Of a DNA stretch of 28,503 nt, positions 9,496 through 18,453 are shown one piece after another (the stretch's first letter is position 1; the number at the start of each line of letters is the position of its first letter). Source of the DNA: DATAFF01 sp036257595 (GTDB lineage Bacteria > Pseudomonadota > Alphaproteobacteria > Rhizobiales > Aestuariivirgaceae); NCBI GenBank assembly GCA_036257595.1, contig DATAFF010000028.1:1-28503 (forward strand), written 5' to 3'. The notes beneath the pieces are model-generated. The model was given only the letters and a program-made list of their open reading frames with translations, was not told where the DNA came from and did no database searches. The position numbers and the translations under genes were made by a program.

Positions 9496-10313
9496 AAAGC
9501 CTGAGCCGTGCCGCCGAAAATGCGGTCGCTGGCGCCTGTGGGAGCGACGAGGTGACGAGCGGTTGCGTACCACCTCTCGTAGGATGAAACGAGCTCGAGC
9601 ACCGGCCAATCGGAGCCCCACATCAGCCGATCGGGGCCGAAACAGGCGATCAGGTGATCGACATAGGGTCTGAGCAAGTCGGCGCTCCAGACGGGTCCCG
9701 CCTCGGTCGCGAAGCCCGAGAGCTTGCAGCAGGCAGCGGTCTCGGCGGCCAGCCGGCCAATGCCGCGACACCAGTCGCCCCGCGCCTCGGGACGCTGGAT
9801 CGCCGGTTTCATCCCATGGTCGATGACCACCCTCATGGCGGGATAGCGGTTGAACAGGCGGCAGAAATTGTCCATGTGAACGGGAAATCCGAGTGCGTCA
9901 AAGGTGAGATCGAGCGCAATAATCGCCGCAAAGGCCCAATCGAGCGTGCCCGACAGCATCCAGTCGACATCCGGGATGTCCTGGATCATCGGGCGGACGC
10001 CGACAAATTTCGGGTGGCGGCGGAAGCGCTCGAGGTGCCGAAGATGGCTCTTGTCCTCGAAGTCGACCCAACCGACCACGGCGGCGATCAGCTCGTGGTC
10101 GCTGGCGAGGTCGAGCAGAAAGGCAGTTTCAGCAACGGTAGGTGCCGCTTGAACCAGAACCGTGCGATCGATCGCGAGTCTCGTCAGCAACGGCGCGAGA
10201 TGCTGCGGAAGGTAGTCCTGCCGCAGCGGCGCGAGATCGTCGCTGGACTCCATCCAGCCATAGTCGCCACGGGCGGGCGACCAAAAGTGCTGATGAGCAT
10301 CGATGGTGATCAT
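9462..10313 (-). CDS. COG3618-type amidohydrolase (predicted sugar lactonase, L-fuconolactonase-like)
   Basis: Amidohydrolase_2 TIM-barrel protein of 283 aa. It opens with MITIDAHQHFW (His7 and His9, metal ligands), then GDYGW, and later carries DHGMKP (Asp165/His166) and MWGSDWP (Asp235). This layout matches the COG3618 group, which includes L-fuconolactonase and L-rhamnonolactonase and opens aldonolactones to aldonates in the cytoplasm. ATG 10313 is chosen because the conserved sequence starts there; an upstream extension would run into the divergent dehydratase gene. Only 41 bp separate it from that gene, so the two are probably co-regulated. Exact lactone unknown; a dicarboxylate lactone (2-pyrone-4,6-dicarboxylate-like) is the main alternative. 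Confidence 0.82.
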   Translation of the reverse strand: MITIDAHQHFWSPARGDYGWMESSDDLAPLRQDYLPQHLAPLLTRLAIDRTVLVQAAPTVAETAFLLDLASDHELIAAVVGWVDFEDKSHLRHLERFRRHPKFVGVRPMIQDIPDVDWMLSGTLDWAFAAIIALDLTFDALGFPVHMDNFCRLFNRYPAMRVVIDHGMKPAIQRPEARGDWCRGIGRLAAETAACCKLSGFATEAGPVWSADLLRPYVDHLIACFGPDRLMWGSDWPVLELVSSYERWYATARHLVAPTGASDRIFGGTAQAFYRLDALLSRP

Positions 10314-10354
10314 GATAGCTTTGCAGCATATCACGCTCTCGGGAGGTCGAGGCT

Positions 10355-11884
10355 GTGACAATTCTCGAGAAGGAACCCCGAACCATCCGTCTGCACCCCG
10401 GCGACAATGTCGTGGTGGCGGTCGATACGCTGCCGCCCGGAACACGGGTCCAGGGTACCATCACCAGCGCGCGGATCCCGCGGGGCCACAAGATCGCGAG
10501 CGCGGTCATCGAAAAGGGCGCGCCGGTGCTCAAATTCGGCCAGGTGATCGGGCGGGCGGTCGCACGGATCGAACCCGGCGAATGGGTGCATCAGCACAAT
10601 GTCGAGATGGCAGAGATGCGCGTCCAGGCCGATCCTCGGGGTGATGGCCAGGCACATGACCTGCTGGCGTCCGATCAGCAGGCGGTTTTCCATGGCTTCC
10701 GGCGGCCGAGCGGGCGGGCTGGCACGCGCAACTATATCGGCATTCTGACAAGCGTGAATTGCTCGGCCTCGGTCGCTCGCTTCATGGCGGAAGCGGTCAA
10801 CCGATCGGGAATTCTCGACGACTACCCGCATGTCGACGGCGTCATTCCCTTCGTGCATGGGACTGGTTGCGGCATGGCCGAGAAAGGCGAGGGAATCGCC
10901 GTGCTGCAACGGACGCAATGGGGCTATGCCTCCAATCCCAATCTCGCTGCGGTGCTCATGGTCGGACTCGGCTGCGAGGTGTTTCAAATCGCGCGCATGA
11001 AGGAGATGTACGGCATTGTCGAAGGCGACGCGTTCCAGACGATGACCATCCAGGAGACCGGGGGCACGCGCAAGACCATCGAGGCCGGCGTGGACCGGAT
11101 CCGCGAGATGCTGCCACTCGCCGACCAGGCGCGACGGGAGACTTTGCCGGCCTCGAAGCTGGTGCTGGCACTGCAATGCGGCGGATCGGACGGCTATTCG
11201 GGGATCACCGCCAATCCGGCGCTCGGTGCGGCGGCGGATCTCCTGGTCCAGCATGGCGGTACCGCCGTCTTGTCGGAGACGCCCGAGATCTATGGAGCGG
11301 AACATCTGCTGATCAGCCGGGCGGTCTCGCCGGAGATCGGCCGCAAGCTCGCTTCCCGCATTGCGTGGTGGGAGGACTATACGCGCCGCAATGGCGGCGA
11401 GATGAACAACAATCCCTCGCCGGGGAACAAGGCCGGCGGCCTGACCACGATCCTGGAGAAATCGCTCGGGGCGGTGGCAAAGGGCGGCACGAGCCCACTC
11501 ACCGCGGTCTATGAATATGCCGAGCCGATCCGTGCCAAGGGGCTCGTGTTCATGGACACACCGGGCTTCGACCCGGTATCGGCGACCGGCCAGGTGGCGG
11601 GTGGCGCCAATATATTGTGCTTCACCACCGGGCGTGGCTCGGCCTATGGCTGCAAGCCGACGCCGTCGATCAAGCTCGCCACCAACAGCCAGATCTATGA
11701 GCGGATGATCGATGATATGGATATCAATTGCGGCGACGTCGTGGATGGCGTGTCGATCGCCGACAAAGGCCGCGAAATCTTCGAGCGGGTGTTGCGCATC
11801 GCGTCCGGCGAGCGAAGCCGGTCCGAGCTTCTGGGTTATGGCGACAACGAGTTCGTTCCCTGGCAGATCGGCGCGGTGATGTAA
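10355..11884 (+). CDS. UxaA family sugar-acid dehydratase (altronate/galactarate dehydratase type)
   Basis: A 509-aa protein with the two parts of altronate dehydratase fused: an N-terminal SAF domain (about 8-88, IRLHPGDNVVVAVD...PRGHKIA) and the large C-terminal catalytic domain. The latter has GRAGTRNYIGILTSVNCSA, VHGTGCGM, GLGCEVFQ, LQCGGSDGYSGITANPALG, a SETPEIYGAE segment and MNNNPSPGNKAGGLTTILEKSLG. Iron-dependent dehydration of an aldonate to a 2-keto-3-deoxy sugar acid is the family reaction. Start GTG 10355 has GGGAGG eight bases upstream. It is divergent from the COG3618 lactonase and convergent, with only 4 bp between stops, with the SMP-30 lactonase. A lactonase-dehydratase pairing suggests direct sequence of the two steps. 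Substrate could be altronate, galactarate, fuconate or another hexonate. Confidence 0.87.
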   Translation: MTILEKEPRTIRLHPGDNVVVAVDTLPPGTRVQGTITSARIPRGHKIASAVIEKGAPVLKFGQVIGRAVARIEPGEWVHQHNVEMAEMRVQADPRGDGQAHDLLASDQQAVFHGFRRPSGRAGTRNYIGILTSVNCSASVARFMAEAVNRSGILDDYPHVDGVIPFVHGTGCGMAEKGEGIAVLQRTQWGYASNPNLAAVLMVGLGCEVFQIARMKEMYGIVEGDAFQTMTIQETGGTRKTIEAGVDRIREMLPLADQARRETLPASKLVLALQCGGSDGYSGITANPALGAAADLLVQHGGTAVLSETPEIYGAEHLLISRAVSPEIGRKLASRIAWWEDYTRRNGGEMNNNPSPGNKAGGLTTILEKSLGAVAKGGTSPLTAVYEYAEPIRAKGLVFMDTPGFDPVSATGQVAGGANILCFTTGRGSAYGCKPTPSIKLATNSQIYERMIDDMDINCGDVVDGVSIADKGREIFERVLRIASGERSRSELLGYGDNEFVPWQIGAVM

Positions 11885-11888
11885 CAGT

Positions 11889-12806
11889 CTAGGGAAAACC
11901 CGCGCCTGTCGTCGCGACGTAGACGGCGTAGAGCGACCGCGTGGCGGTGATGAACAGCCGGTTGCGCCGCGGGCCGCCAAAGGTGAGGTTGGCAACCGTC
12001 TCGGGGATGCGCACCTTGCCGAGCAGCGTTCCGTCCGGTGCATAGCAATGGACGCCATCGCCGGCGCTGGCCCAGATGTTGCCCTCGACATCGACCTTGA
12101 TTCCGTCGGGCACGCCCGGATCGACCTCGGCGAGCACTCTGCCATTCGCGGCTTCGCCGGCCGCCGTGACGTCGAAGACGCGGATGTGATGCGGGCCATA
12201 GGGATCATGGCTGCGACCTGAATCGGCGACATAGAGGTGCTGCTCGTCAGGGGAGAAAGCGAGCCCGTTGGGTCTCGTGAAATCGCGTATGACGGGGCGG
12301 AGATCGCTGCCATCGGCATTGCAGCGATAGACGAAGCAGCCCTCCTGCTCCTGCTTTGCCTTGTTGCCCTCATAGTCCGACAGAATCCCATAGACCGGGT
12401 CGGTGAACCAGATGGTCCCGTCGGACTTGACCACCACATCATTGGGCGAGTTGAGCCTCTTTCCTTCATGCCGGTCGGCGATGACGGTGATCGAGCCGTC
12501 ATATTCGGTACGGGTGACCCGTCGCGCGCCGTGCTCGCAGGAGATCAGGCGGCCCTGGCGGTCACGCGTGTTGCCATTGGCAAAATTCGAGTCGGCACGG
12601 AACACCGACACGCCGAGATCCGGCACATAGCGGAGGAGCCGGCGGTTGGGGATGTCGCTCCAGATGAGGTGGCCATGATCGCTGAACCAGACCGGACCCT
12701 CGGCCCAGCGGCACTCGCCAAAGAGCCGGTCGACATCGGCAATCGGTATGGTCAGATCGTAGAAGCGACGATCGACATAGTCATAGGAGTCGCCAACAAG
12801 TGCCAT
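11889..12806 (-). CDS. SMP-30/gluconolactonase family lactonase
   Basis: A six-bladed beta-propeller lactonase, 305 aa, no signal peptide. The metal and active-site residues of SMP-30 are all traceable: Glu36 in CRWAEGPVW, Asn122 in NSPNDVVV, Asn180 in TRPNGLAFSPD and Asp234 in VPDGIKVDVEGNIW. The family hydrolyses aldonolactones (glucono-, xylono-, arabinono-). It starts only 3 bp after the stop of the XylD-type dehydratase, so the two form one operon and very likely act in consecutive steps: lactone to aldonate, then dehydration. GAGGG lies upstream inside the dehydratase end. The 3' end meets the UxaA-type gene with 4 bp between stops. Confidence 0.88.
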   Translation of the reverse strand: MALVGDSYDYVDRRFYDLTIPIADVDRLFGECRWAEGPVWFSDHGHLIWSDIPNRRLLRYVPDLGVSVFRADSNFANGNTRDRQGRLISCEHGARRVTRTEYDGSITVIADRHEGKRLNSPNDVVVKSDGTIWFTDPVYGILSDYEGNKAKQEQEGCFVYRCNADGSDLRPVIRDFTRPNGLAFSPDEQHLYVADSGRSHDPYGPHHIRVFDVTAAGEAANGRVLAEVDPGVPDGIKVDVEGNIWASAGDGVHCYAPDGTLLGKVRIPETVANLTFGGPRRNRLFITATRSLYAVYVATTGAGFP

Positions 12807-12809
12807 CGC

Positions 12810-14630
12810 TCAATGATTGTCCCTCGGCAGATTCTCGCGGGCCACGTCGCGGTATTTCACAGCCGGCTTCAGCACCATTCCCCTGTCGAACTGATCGACC
12901 AGCGAGCGCTGAATCTCCTGCCACGGCGTCTGGCTGGCGGGCACATAGCTCAGGCCGCCATTGGCGAGCTTCTCGCGAAGCGAGGCGCGGCGCTTCTCGA
13001 GCTCGGCGTCGGAGATCATGATGTTGGCCTCGCGGCGATTGAGGTCGATGCGCACGCGGTCGCCGGTCTCGAGCAATGCCAGGCCACCGCCAATGGCGGC
13101 CTCGGGCGCGGCGTTGAGGATCGACGGCGAGCCTGAAGTGCCGGACTGGCGGCCGTCGCCGATGCAGGGGAGGGCGCGGATGCCGCGCTTCAGCATCGCC
13201 TTGGGCGGGTCCATGTTCACCACCTCGGCACCGCCGGGATAGCCGATCGGTCCCACGCCGCGGATGAACAGCAGTGTGTTCTCATCGATCTCGAGGGAGG
13301 GATCGTCGATCCGGTCGTGATAATCCTCGCGGCCGTCGAACACCACGGCACGGCCTTCGAGTACGTTGGGGTGATCGGGGTGCGAAAGAAAGCGCTCGCG
13401 GAAATCCTCCGAGATGACGCTGGTCTTCATGATGGCGGAATCGAAAAGATTTCCCTTGAGGTTGAGAAAGCCGGCGCGATCGACGATCGGTTCGGTCCAC
13501 TGCCGGATCACCTCGCGATCGCCGCTGAAGCGCTCGGCGCAGTTCTGCCTGATGGTGCGGCCGTTCACGGTCATCTGATCGGGATGGGGGAGGCGGCCGG
13601 CAGCGATCAGCTCGGCGATGACGGCGGGCACGCCACCGGCCCGATGGAAGTCCTCACCGAGGAACCGTCCTGCCGGCTGCATGTCGACCAGCAGCGGAAT
13701 GTCGTAGCCGAGCTTCTCCCAATCGGCATTGGTGAGATCGATCCCGAGATGGCGGGCGACGGCATTGAGGTGGATGGGAGCATTGGTCGAGCCGCCGATC
13801 GCCGAGTTGACGACGATGGCGTTCGCGAAGGCACCACGCGTCAGGATGTCGGAGGGGCGCATCTCCTCTCTCACCATGTCGACGATGCGCTGGCCGGTGC
13901 GATAGGCAATGGCACCGCGCTCCTTGTGGGGCGCGGGGATAGCGGCGCAACCGGGCAGCATCATCCCCAGCGCCTCGGTCAGCGAGTTCATGGTGGTCGC
14001 GGTGCCCATGGTATTGCAGAAGCCCGGAGATGGCGCGGCCGACGCGACAAGCTCGACATATTCCTGCTGACTGATGTTGCCGGCGGCGAGCTCCTTCTTG
14101 GCATGCCATTTGATGGTGCCGGAGCCGGTGCGTTGCCCCTTGTACCAGCCGTTGAGCATCGGGCCGACCGAAAGCGCTATCGCCGGGATGTTGACGGTCG
14201 CGGCGGCCATCAGCAGCGCGGGCGCGGTCTTGTCGCAGCCGGTCGTCAGGACGACGCCATCGAGGGGATAGCCGAACAGCGTCTCGACGAGGCCGAGATA
14301 GGCGAGGTTTCGATCGAGGGAAGCGGTCGGGCGTTTGCCGGTCTCCTGGATCGGGTGAACCGGGAACTCGAAGGCGATGCCGCCGGCCTCGCGAATGCCT
14401 TCGCGCACCCGCTGGGCGAGGACGAGATGATGCCGGTTGCAGGGCGAAAGATCCGAGCCGGTCTGGGCAATACCGATCAGCGGACGGCCCGATTGCAGCT
14501 CCTCGCGCGTCAGCCCCCAATTCATATAGCGCTCGAGGTAGAGCGCCGTCATTTCGGGGTCTTCCGGGTTGTCAAACCACAGTTGCGAGCGGAGCTTGAC
14601 AGTCCCGCCGTTCTTATTCTTGTAGGTCAT
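12810..14630 (-). CDS. IlvD/Edd family dehydratase, XylD-type (pentonate/aldonate dehydratase)
   Basis: A 606-aa [2Fe-2S] dehydratase. The cluster cysteines are visible at Cys64 (SDLSPCNRHH), Cys132 (TTGCDKTAP) and Cys205 (GFCNTMGTATTMNS), the metal-site lysine follows Cys132, and the catalytic-serine motif is GDGRQSGTSGSPS near residue 490. The opening (KLRSQLWFDNPEDPEMTALYLERY) and the length closely resemble Caulobacter XylD xylonate dehydratase and are unlike IlvD or Edd proper. The reaction would be aldonate to 2-keto-3-deoxy-aldonate. It is the first gene of a two-gene operon with the SMP-30 lactonase. ATG 14630 agrees with the family start. D-xylonate, L-arabinonate and D-fuconate are all possible substrates. 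Confidence 0.9.
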   Translation of the reverse strand: MTYKNKNGGTVKLRSQLWFDNPEDPEMTALYLERYMNWGLTREELQSGRPLIGIAQTGSDLSPCNRHHLVLAQRVREGIREAGGIAFEFPVHPIQETGKRPTASLDRNLAYLGLVETLFGYPLDGVVLTTGCDKTAPALLMAAATVNIPAIALSVGPMLNGWYKGQRTGSGTIKWHAKKELAAGNISQQEYVELVASAAPSPGFCNTMGTATTMNSLTEALGMMLPGCAAIPAPHKERGAIAYRTGQRIVDMVREEMRPSDILTRGAFANAIVVNSAIGGSTNAPIHLNAVARHLGIDLTNADWEKLGYDIPLLVDMQPAGRFLGEDFHRAGGVPAVIAELIAAGRLPHPDQMTVNGRTIRQNCAERFSGDREVIRQWTEPIVDRAGFLNLKGNLFDSAIMKTSVISEDFRERFLSHPDHPNVLEGRAVVFDGREDYHDRIDDPSLEIDENTLLFIRGVGPIGYPGGAEVVNMDPPKAMLKRGIRALPCIGDGRQSGTSGSPSILNAAPEAAIGGGLALLETGDRVRIDLNRREANIMISDAELEKRRASLREKLANGGLSYVPASQTPWQEIQRSLVDQFDRGMVLKPAVKYRDVARENLPRDNH

Positions 14631-14711
14631 CGCCGCGCCTTTCGATGGATCGTCGCGGCGAGCTTAGCGGAATTTCAGCGGTAAAGCACAGGGGCCCGGT
14701 AGGCGGGGCGA

Positions 14712-14820
14712 TCAAGCGCGGGGTGGGCGGCGGCCCTGGCGCACGTCCTCGCGCGTCAGCCCGATATCGTCGAGCGTGCAATCGTCCAGCCCGAGGAGCT
14801 CCTGCTTGATCAAGATCGAT
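14712..14820 (-). pseudogene. DUF1127 protein remnant, 5'-truncated
   Basis: On the minus strand a frame ending in TGA at 14712-14714 reads ELLGLDDCTLDDIGLTRED and then VRQG and a basic tail, which is the characteristic C-terminal half of DUF1127 (YjiS-like) small proteins (consensus L..LDD..L.DIGL.R.D). The usual N-terminal part with its Arg/Trp-rich helix is missing: upstream the reading becomes unrelated and stops at 14856, and no ATG or GTG lies in the frame. It is therefore a broken gene. Its lost 5' end coincides with the lost 5' end of the plus-strand remnant next to it. Confidence 0.65.
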
Positions 14821-15181
14821 CGAACGGGCGGTTGCGGATGCGACCACTGAAGGTTTCATCAAGCATTGGAACACCGGCGGCAAGGAGAGCTTCGCGAAGG
14901 ATCCGCCGAATGCGACGCTATCGACACTGATCGACGGGAAACCGCAGCTTACGGTCGTCGAGCTCACCAATCCGGTGCTGAAGGGCAACGACCTCACCTA
15001 TGACATCAAGGTGCTGGGCGGGGAGGTTCCCAAATCAGCCGAGGCTCCGAGCCTGTTCATCGACTGGTGGTACGGGCCTGGCTGGGGTCCGGGATATCGC
15101 TGGGGTCCGCCGCCGCCCTTTGCCGGTGGCGGCTGTTGGCGCGGCTATTGGGGCCATCTGCACTGCCGTGTCGTGTTCTGA
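14810..15181 (+). pseudogene. 5'-truncated gene for a probable secreted protein
   Basis: An open frame of 123 codons runs from a stop at 14807 to TGA 15179-15181. It reads FIKHWNTGGKESFAKDPPNA, then LTVVELTNPVLKGNDLTYDI and VLGGEVP, and ends in a Trp/Gly/Pro-rich tail (WWYGPGWGPGYRWGPPPP). The sequence looks genuinely coding (balanced protein, alternating beta pattern) but has no plausible start before GTG 14975, which would cut a continuous domain. Signal peptide and N-terminal part appear to be lost. I do not have a firm family name; it resembles alphaproteobacterial hypothetical exported proteins with a C-terminal W/G-rich tail. A 12-bp hairpin follows. Confidence 0.55.
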
Positions 15182-15190
15182 TCATTGCAG

Positions 15191-15220
15191 CGTCGTCCGC
15201 GGGATCATCCGTGGACGACG
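15191..15220. terminator. 12-bp terminator-like hairpin
   Basis: Arm 15191-15202 pairs with 15209-15220 (12 pairs including one G-T) around a GATCAT loop, 9 bp after the TGA of the truncated plus-strand gene and 42 bp beyond the RND pump stop on the other strand. The plus side is followed by TCTTCGCTT, a weak T-rich tail. It probably terminated the gene that is now broken and may also serve the convergent pump operon. Confidence 0.55.
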
Positions 15221-15262
15221 TCTTCGCTTGCGCGCGTCAACCTCGCGAATTTGACTGGAGCT

Positions 15263-18200
15263 TTACTCGGCAGGTTCAGGCATCAGCTGGGGCGGTAATT
15301 TGGGTGAACGCGCTGCTCGCAATGAATTTTTTCTCCGCCGTTTGACGGCCCGAGCCTGGATCCGGCGCATCCGCCATGCGGAAATCTGCGCAAAGAGCAT
15401 GAGGGTTGCGGGCGTCACCACCAAGGTGAGGATGGTGGCAAAACCCAGGCCAAAGACGATGGCGGTGGAGAGATGGATCCACCATTGGGTCGACGGCGCA
15501 CCGATCATCACGGAGCGCTCGACGAAATCGATATTGATCCCGAAGGCGATGGCCAGCACGCCAAGCATGGCGGTGACCGCGGTCAGAACCACCGGGCGGG
15601 CCCGTTCGCGGCAGGTCTGGAGAATTGCCTCATAGGCGGCCACGCCTTCGCTGCGCAACCGGTCGTAGGTGTCGATCAAGACGATGTTGTTGTTGACGAT
15701 CACCCCGGCATTGGCAATCACGCCGATGCCTGTCATCACGACGCCAAAGGCTTGTCCCATGATCATCAAACCGATCAGGACGCCAATGGTCGACAGGACG
15801 ACCGCCGACAGCACCAGAAGGACGCTGGAGAATTTGTTGAACTGCGCAAGCAGGATGGCGAAGATTAAAAAGATCGCGGCGCCGAAGGCTTTCATCAGGA
15901 AGGCGCCGGCCTTGGCCCGCTCCTCGTCCTCGCCCTTCATGATATAGGTGATGCCCGGACCGAGATCGGCCTTGGCGAGCTTGGTCATGATCTCCTGCTG
16001 CACGGCGGCGGATTGGGCGCCCTCGGCGACATTGGCGGTGACGGTCGCCACCCGCGATCCGGCGACGCGGTTGATCAGGCCGACCTTGGGCATCGGTGTA
16101 CGCTGGACGAAATTGCCGATCGGCACATTGCCCGAAGTTGTCTTGAGGACGAGCTCGTCAAGCTCGTTGAGGCTGCGGCGCTCGGGCGGGAAGCGCAGCA
16201 GGATGTCGACCGATTTGTCGGTCGTGGTCGGACGGTATTCCGACACCTTGACGCCGTTGGTGACGAGCTGAACGGCGGTACCGACAGTCAGGGGGCTCGC
16301 ACCGAATTTTGCCGCCTCGGCCTTGTCGACCTCGAGGTTCCAGTCGATCCCGGGCAGCGGCAGCCCATCGTCGACATCGCGGGTCAGGGGATTGGCGCGA
16401 ACAATATCCGCCACCTTGCGTGCCGCCGGGAACAGCTGCTCCTGATCGGTGGCCGCGATCTGAAGCGTGATCGGCTTGCCGGTGGCGGGTCCGCCGGCCG
16501 GCTTGGTCACCTCGATCACCACGCCGGGGATGTCCTTGGTCATGGCGCGGATCTCGTCCATGATGAGGCTGGCGCGGCGACGCTGCTTCCAGTCCACGAA
16601 CTCGAACTGCACCGTACCGATGGTGTCCTCGGTGACCTCGTTCGAGCCACGCTGGCCCTCGCCGGACCGGGCGTAGACCGTCTCGATCTCCTTCATGCGG
16701 AGCAGCCGCTGCTCGACGAGATGGACGAGCTTGTCCTTCTCATGGATCGACAGATTGCCGCGTGCCCGCACTTGAACGAGACCGAAATCAGGCTCGATGT
16801 TGGGAAAGAACTCGACGCCATGCCCGAAGGTGCCATAGGCCTTGATGACCGAGACCAGGAGCAGGAGAGTCAGGCTCAGCGCCATGACGGGATGACCGAC
16901 GGCCAGCCTGACGATCCTCATATAGAGCCCGCGATCGCGGTGTCCCGCGCCTGACGAGGGCGCATGGTCGTGGCTCGCCCGACCGAGCATGGCGCCAAGG
17001 GTCGGGGTGAAGAACAGAGCCACGACCAGGGAGGCCGAGAGCGTCGCGATGAGCGTCAGCGGCATGTATTTCATGAACTCGCCGACGATGCCGGGCCAGA
17101 ACAGCAGCGGCGAGAATGCGGCAACCCGGGTAGCGGTGGCCGCGATCACCGGGCCCGCCATGCGCTTGGCTGCCAGCGCATAAGCCTGGCGGGGCTCCAT
17201 GCCTTCGGCCATCCGGCGTTCGGCAAATTCCGAGACGATGATCGCATCGTCGACGAGCATGCCGACCGCCAGGATCAGCGAGAACAGAACGACGATGTTG
17301 ACGGTGAGGCCAGCGAGCTGGAGCCCAAGAATGCCGGCGAGGAACGACGCCGGAATGGCGATGCCGATGAACAGCGATGCGCGTCCGCCCAGGACCACCA
17401 GCATGATCACGACGACCAGCAGGACAGCGGTGATGACGCTGTTCTGCAGCTCGTGCAGCATGATGCGGATGTCCTTGGACTTGTCCTGGGTGAAGGTGAC
17501 CTCGACGGTGCTCGGCCAGCTCTTTTTGAGGTCCTCGATCACCTTGCGAGTCGCGTCGACCGTCTCGATGAGGTTGGCGCCGGTGCGCTTGGACACCTCG
17601 ATGGCGATGGCCGGCTTGCCATTGATGCGGGTGATCGAAGTCGGGTCCTTGAATGTCGGGCGCACCTCGGCCAAGTCGCCGAGGGTGACTGCCGCCGAGC
17701 CGGAGACGGCGATCGGATAATTGAGGATGTCCTCGGAGGTCTCGATCAGGGCCGGGACCTTGACTGCGAAACGACCCGACTGGCCTTCGAGCGCGCCGGC
17801 GGCCACCAGGCTGTTGCTCAAGCCAAATGCCTGGATCAGGCTGTCGAGGGCAAGGCCATAGCTGTGAAGCAGCATCGGCTCGGCAATGATCTCCACCGCC
17901 TCGTCGCGCGCGCCGCGCAGATCGGCCGAGAGAACGCCAGGGATCTGCTCCACCGCGGTCTCGGCCTGACGGGCGAGCTGGAGAAGGGTGCGTTCCGGGA
18001 CATCGCCGCCGAGCGACACCACCAGAACCGGAAACAGCGACAGGTTCACCTCGGTGACCTGCGGCTCGTCGGCATCGCGCGGCAGGTCGCTCTTGGCGTC
18101 ATCGACCTTGGCGCGGACATCGGCAATGGCGACGTCGGAGTCGAAGCCGGCGTCGAACTCCAGGAGCACATAGCCGCCACCTTCGAAGGCGGCGGAGCGC

Positions 18201-18442
18201 ATCTCCTTGACGTTCTCCACCGATTTGAGCTGGGTCTCGAGCGGCCGCAGGATCAGCCGCTCGGCATCCTCCGGACTGATGCCGCGCTGGGTGACATTGA
18301 CATAGATGATGGGGATCGCGATGTCAGGCTCGGCTTCCTTCGGAATCGCGACATAGGCGAGAAACCCGGCAACCAGCAGGAACAGCAGGGTGGCCAGCGT
18401 CAGGCGCGCATGGCTTATGGCATAGTCGACCGGGTTTCCCAT
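15263..18442 (-). CDS. RND efflux transporter permease subunit (AcrB/HAE1-like)
   Basis: Inner-membrane RND pump of 1059 aa, the usual length, with 12 expected helices and two large periplasmic loops. The proton-relay pair Asp398-Asp399 sits in LAVGMLVDDAIIVSEF (helix 4). The second half mirrors it with GVIANAGVIVNNNIVLIDTY and the late FGINIDFVERSVMIG. It exports drugs, metabolites or lipophilic compounds by proton antiport as part of a tripartite complex. It lies 11 bp after the membrane fusion protein stop, as third gene of tetR-MFP-RND. No outer-membrane channel gene is present nearby, so a TolC-type protein encoded elsewhere must complete it. The first periplasmic part resembles the Rhizobiales group with an N-terminal NPVDYAISHARLTL rather than E. 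coli AcrB. Confidence 0.93.
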   Translation of the reverse strand: MGNPVDYAISHARLTLATLLFLLVAGFLAYVAIPKEAEPDIAIPIIYVNVTQRGISPEDAERLILRPLETQLKSVENVKEMRSAAFEGGGYVLLEFDAGFDSDVAIADVRAKVDDAKSDLPRDADEPQVTEVNLSLFPVLVVSLGGDVPERTLLQLARQAETAVEQIPGVLSADLRGARDEAVEIIAEPMLLHSYGLALDSLIQAFGLSNSLVAAGALEGQSGRFAVKVPALIETSEDILNYPIAVSGSAAVTLGDLAEVRPTFKDPTSITRINGKPAIAIEVSKRTGANLIETVDATRKVIEDLKKSWPSTVEVTFTQDKSKDIRIMLHELQNSVITAVLLVVVIMLVVLGGRASLFIGIAIPASFLAGILGLQLAGLTVNIVVLFSLILAVGMLVDDAIIVSEFAERRMAEGMEPRQAYALAAKRMAGPVIAATATRVAAFSPLLFWPGIVGEFMKYMPLTLIATLSASLVVALFFTPTLGAMLGRASHDHAPSSGAGHRDRGLYMRIVRLAVGHPVMALSLTLLLLVSVIKAYGTFGHGVEFFPNIEPDFGLVQVRARGNLSIHEKDKLVHLVEQRLLRMKEIETVYARSGEGQRGSNEVTEDTIGTVQFEFVDWKQRRRASLIMDEIRAMTKDIPGVVIEVTKPAGGPATGKPITLQIAATDQEQLFPAARKVADIVRANPLTRDVDDGLPLPGIDWNLEVDKAEAAKFGASPLTVGTAVQLVTNGVKVSEYRPTTTDKSVDILLRFPPERRSLNELDELVLKTTSGNVPIGNFVQRTPMPKVGLINRVAGSRVATVTANVAEGAQSAAVQQEIMTKLAKADLGPGITYIMKGEDEERAKAGAFLMKAFGAAIFLIFAILLAQFNKFSSVLLVLSAVVLSTIGVLIGLMIMGQAFGVVMTGIGVIANAGVIVNNNIVLIDTYDRLRSEGVAAYEAILQTCRERARPVVLTAVTAMLGVLAIAFGINIDFVERSVMIGAPSTQWWIHLSTAIVFGLGFATILTLVVTPATLMLFAQISAWRMRRIQARAVKRRRKNSLRAARSPKLPPQLMPEPAE

Positions 18443-18453
18443 GGCTCGTGACT

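Noticed and set aside
10331..12502. 723-codon open frame on the minus strand
   Set aside because: It is antisense to the UxaA-type gene and out of frame with the SMP-30 lactonase; low-complexity Ser/Arg start and no family pattern.
16964..18451. 495-codon open frame on the plus strand
   Set aside because: Shadow of the RND pump gene; repetitive Gln/Asp/His/Arg composition.
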